Under the pieces are notes generated by a model. That model worked only from the letters and a program-made list of their open reading frames with translations. It did no database searches and was not told the DNA's origin. Below, piece after piece: positions 58,601-64,000 of a DNA stretch of 64,000 bases. Position numbers and translations under genes: made by a program. How positions within the stretch are numbered: the stretch's first letter is position 1; each line of letters opens with the position of its first letter. Source of the stretch: Mytilisepta virgata (lineage: Eukaryota; Mollusca; Bivalvia; Mytilida; Mytilidae); the NCBI GenBank assembly GCA_028015205.1, contig CM051510.1:30876580-30940579 (forward strand), in the 5' to 3' direction.

Positions 58601-60988
58601 TGCATGTGCCATTAAACCAAATTTGCATTTGATTGATTAACATATCTAATTGACAAGTTGTGGGGCATTTTGTGTTTTTTAGTCAGAAATTATAACTAAT
58701 TAAAATTTCTTTTCAACTTTGGTTATTTTAGAATGAACAAAATGTCAGTTTTACCAAGAGGATTTGGAGCTTTTCCAGTTTTAGAAGTTTTAGACCTGAC
58801 CTACAACAATCTAAATGAAAGATCACTCCCAGGCAATTTCTTTTGTCTGAGTAAGTATTAGCATATATTTAATACATAATAATATTTAACACCTGCTAAT
58901 TGGATATAAAAAATGTCAACAAAAAATATCCCATTATCCAGGATATTCAATTAGACAGAAACAACAATTCTGACAAAAATTAGCCATTGAATTTCATTTT
59001 TATATAATTTATGTGCATATAGTGTCCTATCTTGTGGCATATTTCAATCTATTTGCATTTATTTGATTTTTATGAGGAACTAGGTAAGTTGACAAAACAA
59101 ACATGTTGAAATATAATGAAATTTGACTTCTTGAAAGAAAATTTGTTGACACAAGAAGTCATTATTTTCTTTTATTAACTAATGACTTAAAATAAAGTAG
59201 AAAATGGCCATTTTAATATAAATAGAAGTTCAACAGAACAGGGCATTTATACAGGGCTAATATAGGATTTCAACTTCCGGTGTAAAATGATATTATTGTT
59301 GAATTTTATTACGGTATTAAAGTTCTGTTGCACAGACGACCTTATTTAACAGTACAATTATAAAGATACAGAAAACATAATACATACAAAAACTAAGATG
59401 AAAATAGATATACAAAACATACTACATGGGACAGTATAAATCAATACAAATACAAATCAGTACAAAAAATATGGGATGAAAAACCACAAAATGTGATTTT
59501 AAGTCATTAGTTAATAAGTCTCATTAAATGAGTATTTTCATATAAAGCCTGTATTAAGTCCTCAAGCAGTCGTATTGGGCATCAATCAACTGTAATGGCC
59601 CTTGGCGTTGCCTCTGGCCAATACAGATGATCTCGACCCAATACGACTGTCTCAGATTTAATACAGGCTTTATATGAAAATACCCATTTAATAATACTAT
59701 AGTACACAGAAACAAAAATATTCTATTATAATGACATTGTCATGAATGTTAGATTAAAATTCTATCCAATTAGAAGGAGTATTCTGTTATCAGGTATGCA
59801 AATATCCAATAAATTTAACATGGAATAATTAAGAAATGTTTTGGTGTTTTGATTTTATATCCCATTTCACTGATATATTCCTTTATCAGATATCCTATTT
59901 CATGAAGTCTACTGTCATATTTTCCTCTCCCTATGTAAAAGTTTTGGTAGTTTTGTCTGTGCACCTGTTTTGCCTTTGTAGTTTACATTTCTTTACCTAA
60001 AGTTAAATGATGTAAGTGTTCTGAACTAATTAATGATTTTGTCTTACAGACACTCTGAGGGCATTATACCTGGGTGATAATGACTTCGAGATTTTTCCTG
60101 AGGAAATCGGAAAATTAAAGAGTTTACAAATTGTAAGTTGATGTAAAGTATATGATAAAAATTTTAATAAAGTAAATTTTCAAATTTCTTCCATTATGAT
60201 AGTTTTCAGCATTATGAAAAATGATAAAATAAGTAAAACTCCAATTGTAAAGTTTGTTGTGTAGACTGCTGTGTCAGATTTCAATGAAATTTTAAACACG
60301 TCTTAATTTTATGTATTACAGTTAGTTATTAGAGATAATGATCTGATTGCTTTACCGAAAGAGATTGGAGAGTTACCACGGTTACGAGAATTACATGTTC
60401 AGGGAAACAGATTGACAGTCTTACCACCTGAAATAGGAAATCTAGATTTAGTCGGTTCTAAACAGGTGTTTCGGGGAGAAAACAACCCATGGGTTACACC
60501 AATAGCTGAACAGTATCAACTTGGTGTGTCACATGTCTTTGATTACATTAGATCTGACACTTACAGATAGTGAGTATTTAATATTGGTATACTAAGTTTT
60601 CAAATTTAATTTTTAAATATTTTTTTTTTTGGGGGAGGGCAAAATGTGTCTGGTTAGGGTGAAATGTCTTCCTATGGACAGTTACCTCATGAGTTAGCAC
60701 ATAAAAAATCTGGTTCAGCCTGTCGGTCTTGTACAAGCAGGGATCATATTCATATCATATCAATATGTTCTAGTCCTGATAGGTTCCTAATGGTTGCAAA
60801 TTGCCACTAGACGTTAAACAGTTATTCATCCATCCATCCTATCCCATATCACATCCTTTGAGACATTACAATATATTTGAAGTTGATTTTCAATGTCTTT
60901 CAGTTTATATGGCCGACACATAGCAGCTGATGCAGCCCCACCACCAAAGACAAATGACAAATCAAAGAAAATTAGTCGATCTACATAG
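55666..60988 (+). CDS. RSU1: Ras suppressor protein 1, leucine-rich-repeat adhesion protein (eight exons)
   Basis: Exons: 55666-55771, 56590-56640, 56949-57016, 57169-57221, 58732-58850, 60050-60132, 60322-60569, 60904-60988 (TAG 60986-60988). Every junction has GT and AG and phases are consistent, giving 813 nt or 270 aa (human 277). It starts MAAKAKKFIEECKDTKNNEL. Leucine-rich repeats fill about residues 40-205, with hallmark stretches LEVLDLTYNNL, LRALYLGDNDFEIFP, LPKEIGELP and NRLTVLPPE, then the RSU1 C-terminal block ENNPWVTPIAEQYQLGVSHV, YLYGRH and NDKSKKISR. These match vertebrate RSU1 closely. RSU1 binds the fifth LIM domain of PINCH in the ILK-PINCH-parvin complex at integrin adhesions and dampens Ras/JNK signalling. 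Introns hold a perfect foldback (intron 1), a tandem-cored repeat element (intron 4), an inverted repeat (intron 5) and a SINE fragment (intron 7). The first donor is followed after 9 bases by the foldback and its target duplication. Confidence 0.97.
55790..55899. mobile_element. Perfect foldback MITE in RSU1 intron 1, 9-bp target duplication
   Basis: Arms 55790-55841 and 55848-55899 are exact inverse copies (52 bp) around a 6-base loop CTGAGT. TGTTATATG flanks both sides (55781-55789, 55900-55908). The left duplication starts 10 bases after the end of exon 1 (donor GT 55772-55773). Terminal sequence TAATCCCTTTTGGGATT is unrelated to the 25.8-kb foldback. Confidence 0.93.
57531..58474. mobile_element. 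Long repeat with hairpin ends and tandem core, in RSU1 intron 4
   Basis: The left end has ATACGACTGC..GCGGTCGTAT. The right end has CTGCGGTCGTATCAAGCTGC then GCCCAGCGGAGC. Three units of about 165 bp share GGTTTATGACCACAAAA, GGTTGGGATTG and GTTTTGGTCCCAACAGTTTA. A GTCGTCGTCC run follows the left end. I recall this family as common in mussels. It has no coding frame. Confidence 0.75.
59523..59692. repeat. Inverted repeat (MITE-like) in RSU1 intron 5
   Basis: Arms of about 58 bp (59523-59580 and 59635-59692) share CATATAAAGCCTGTATTAAG and CGTATTGGG in inverse orientation with a few mismatches. No target duplication is clear. Confidence 0.8.
60640..60845 (+). mobile_element. SINE family B, 5'-truncated, in RSU1 intron 7
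   Basis: It carries GAGTTAGCACATAAAAAATC, GTACAAGCAGGGATCATATT, CATATCAATATGTTCTAGTC and the GTTAAACAGTTATTCATCC tail of the family. The tRNA head is missing. Confidence 0.7.
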
Positions 60989-61650
60989 AATTGTAGATAG
61001 GAAGAGTTTTACCACTGCCATTTGACAGAAGATTGATCTTGTGTCATTGATATACAAAGAGAATTTATCATATTGATGTTGCCATTTTATTTGTTATGTA
61101 TCGCATTAAAATCTTATGGACAATATTTGTTTGTCAGATCTGTCAGTATGAAATCTTTGATTATTTATTGAACTTTCTAAGTGTAATAATCATTTCTAAT
61201 GGTGCTATGTTAATACATGTATATTTGATAATTTTAGGATACTGAATTTTTCTTATGCTTCTAAAAGTGATCTTATATCCTGTTCAGAACACTTAGAAAA
61301 CACACAACTAAATTACTTGGTGTCCCACATACCTCAGCAACTGATTTCTTGATGACAAAATCTGTACTTTTACTACAATTCTTTACATTTCAAATAACAA
61401 TTACCGGATAGATATGTCTTTAATGTCAACATGGTTGAAACTCTCTGAAACAAAACTTGCAGAAATTCTGCATTTTAATGTGACTTGCTTAAAACACTTG
61501 CTTCATGTGCAACAGACAATGGCTATCTAAACAATTTAGATTAGATTTTAGTGTGATTGTCTTTTAATAACACTGCCATTTCACTAGTTTTTTAGGTTAC
61601 GAATTTAATACTTTAAATGTAGAAATTATTGCTAGTCTTAGAAAATCAGC

Positions 61651-61823
61651 AATAAAGTAAAGATAATTATTGTGATTCATATACAATTTGTAAAAGAAAT
61701 CACAAGAAAAAAAATAATTATGCAAGTTTGAATAATTGCGATACCTCATCATGTGGCATTTTTGTTGCTAATAGAAACATCAAATTAATTTTTGAATTTA
61801 CACATTAAATATTGTGAAATAAA
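61651..61823 (+). terminator. Candidate RSU1 polyadenylation signals
   Basis: AATAAA occurs at 61651 and at 61818, within 0.7-0.85 kb of the stop codon. The motif is frequent in AT-rich DNA, so neither is certain. The rest of 60989-62870 is AT-rich with no gene seen. Confidence 0.3.
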
Positions 61824-62871
61824 AGTTTTTTATAGGGATGAATAAGAAATATTTTTCTTACTTAAACTTGAGAACCCTTTTAATGCATTTATTATTGGTG
61901 TACTTTATGGGATGGAATAAAACAAGCAAAAATCAAAATATGACCATTATCTTGTCACATTTATACCATTACTAAAAAGATCTCATTAAATTCTTAATTA
62001 CACCCTATACACAATGTATAAGAAACAAGGATTCTGATTGGTTGATATTAGCATATTTTTCTCAAATCATCTCGGTTTTCCTTAATTGATTAAAAGGGGG
62101 GTTTTTGTCTTGTGAATTTGTCCTTTTTTACCAACTGCAGAGGGGTAATTGCAAAACATTTTCCATTGAGTTGAATACTTAACGTCTTTATCATCACTGA
62201 ATTTTAATAAATGATATTCAGTGTAATTATGCAGATACATCACAAACAGTCAAAATATTTGCTCGCTGTAGTCTTGAGACTAAATTTCCCTCGACTGGCA
62301 TCTTGGCATATCATACTACCACTCAAATATTATTTTTCTGCAAATAATCCCCCTTATCATGTTTAGAATATTTTTTTTATTGAACAATTTCTTTGATTGA
62401 TAAAAACTTCGAAAAAGAATTTTAAGAAATTTTAGAAATTTGCATTTATGGTGTTGTATACAATGGTGTTAAATTAATTTGTTATTGGTGCTATGTAAAT
62501 AGATTTAATATTTTGAAATATTCTTGATTTTTTTTATGCTAATAAAAATGCTTTAGTGTATAGCCTGCTCAAAACTTTTTAAAACAATTCTTGTAATTCA
62601 ATTCATAAAATATTTTTAAATGAAACCTTTTCTTTTCAATGTAACATTCAACAGAGATTTGGAAAGTAGTGTACATAAAGATATACATGTATGTCAACAG
62701 TTTACATGTATTTGTAATTTATTTTTTGATGACATTTGATTGCATTTACTTAAGAGATTAATGAATCATGGTTAATTATACACTAAAATAAAAATGCTGA
62801 AACGTCAATGATTGAAAATTCCTTGTTTTATTTGTTCATTTGTCTAATGACAACATTTTGGTGTCCTTTTT

Positions 62872-63817
62872 AGCTCACCTTGCCTGAAGGGCCAAGTGAG
62901 CTTTTCTCATCACTTGGCGTCCGTCGTAACAAAATATAACATGAATGTTCCTTATGAGGTGCTGACCAAGTGTTGTTACTTTGTTGCCGATCCATCATCC
63001 AAGATGGCTGCCAGCGGGGGACTAAGTTTAAAATTGGACCCTATGGGAAATGCATACAAATGACTTCTTTTAGAGAACCACTGAATGGAATGTAACAAAA
63101 CATAGCATGAATGTTCCTTACAAGGTGCTGACCAAGTGTTGTTACTTTGTAGCCGTTACATCATTCAAAATGGCCACCAGTGAGGGACTTAGTTTAACAT
63201 AGGACCCTAAGGGAAATACATACAAATATCTTCTTCTATAGAACCACTGAATGGAATGAAACCAAACATGGCATGAATGTTCCTTATGAGATGCTTACCA
63301 AGTGTTGTTACTTTGGTGCCTATCCATCATCCAAGATGGCCGCCATCAGGGGACTTAGTTTAACATAGGACCCTATGGGAAATACATACAAATGTCTTCT
63401 TTAAGAGAACCACAGTATGGAATCAAACCAAATATGGCATGAATGTTCTTTATGAGGTGCTGACCAAGTGTTGTTACTTTGTAGCCGATCCATCATCCAA
63501 GATGGCCGCCAGCAGGGGACTTAGTTTAACATAAGACCCTATGAGAAATACATACAAATGTCTTCTTTTAGAGAACCACTGAATGGAATGACACCAAATA
63601 TGGCAAGACTTAGCAGAAATGGTCCTTAGATGGTTCTCTTTTAGAAATGTATTCATTGACCTGGACTAAACCAAGATGACTGCCACAGCTGAAATTAGTT
63701 TAACATAGAATCCTATAGAAAAACCAGCCAAATTGACTGCAACACTTAAATTTTTAGGTCTGCTGAAGGTGAAAAGTTAAATCCAGGTGAGCGATACAGG
63801 CTCTTGAGAGCCTCTAG
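62872..63817 (-). mobile_element. AGCTCACCTG-family element, copy 6
   Basis: The plus strand starts AGCTCACCTTGCCTGAAGGG and ends CCAGGTGAGCGATACAGGCT then CTTGAGAGCCTCTAG. At least four units of about 175 bp share GAATGTTCCTTATGAG, GCTGACCAAGTGTTGTTAC and AAGATGGCCGCCA. Its inner end matches copy 2. The remaining bases to 64000 hold nothing recognised. Confidence 0.85.
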
Positions 63818-64000
63818 TTAAAATTATTAACATAACACAATTCATACTGTGATTTCGGCCGACATGTTTTTATTGCCATTTATGTGTTATAAAAATGTAC
63901 TATCCAAATATTTCTAATTTGTTCTGTATTTTAGTTCAATGTACTAATATAGTTTTACCATACATGTATTTAAAGTAGTAAAAAATATTGAAATATGTAT

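Overview
This window looks like nuclear DNA of a marine bivalve, most probably a mussel (Mytilus-like). It is AT-rich, has intron-containing animal genes with GT..AG junctions, and is dense with short repeats of a kind I associate with mussel genomes. The species is an inference; no marker gene settles it.

Three protein-coding genes can be reconstructed exon by exon, all in the right 40% of the window. (1) A FASTK-family mitochondrial RNA-binding protein, best matched to TBRG4/FASTKD4 (+ strand, six coding exons, 37853-48402, 681 aa, C-terminal RAP domain). (2) CIAO1 (- strand, two exons, 51009-53077, 334 aa), the WD40 propeller of the cytosolic iron-sulfur assembly targeting complex. (3) RSU1 (+ strand, eight exons, 55666-60988, 270 aa), the leucine-rich-repeat Ras suppressor that partners PINCH at integrin adhesions. 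TBRG4 and CIAO1 converge; CIAO1 and RSU1 diverge across about 2.6 kb. They work in separate pathways (mitochondrial RNA, Fe-S assembly, cell adhesion), and nothing suggests they are functionally linked.

The left 33 kb has no gene I can support. It is a layered repeat landscape: a reverse-transcriptase remnant (about 7.99-8.76 kb), a LINE 3' fragment (22.7-23.1 kb), several inverted-repeat (MITE/foldback) elements, and copies of a long dispersed family whose ends read AGCTCACCTG. A LINE graveyard lies at 33.25-37.58 kb (- strand): a CR1/Jockey-like C-terminal piece beside a longer endonuclease/RT LINE that is itself split by a short TIR element.

Repeats are the main interest. Six copies of the AGCTCACCTG family occur (4.9, 9.4, 26.1, 43.7, 45.4 and 62.9 kb), and two of them can be compared with paralogous empty sites in this same window. 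Two tRNA-headed SINE families are present; two copies of one sit in the single CIAO1 intron. A roughly 62-bp minisatellite of 20 units begins inside a TBRG4 exon and copies the last 22 coding bases plus the 5' splice site about 20 times. A perfect 52-bp foldback with a 9-bp target duplication lies 9 bases past the end of RSU1 exon 1; a similar foldback with a 9-bp duplication lies at 25.8 kb. Boundaries, counts and alignments were read by eye.
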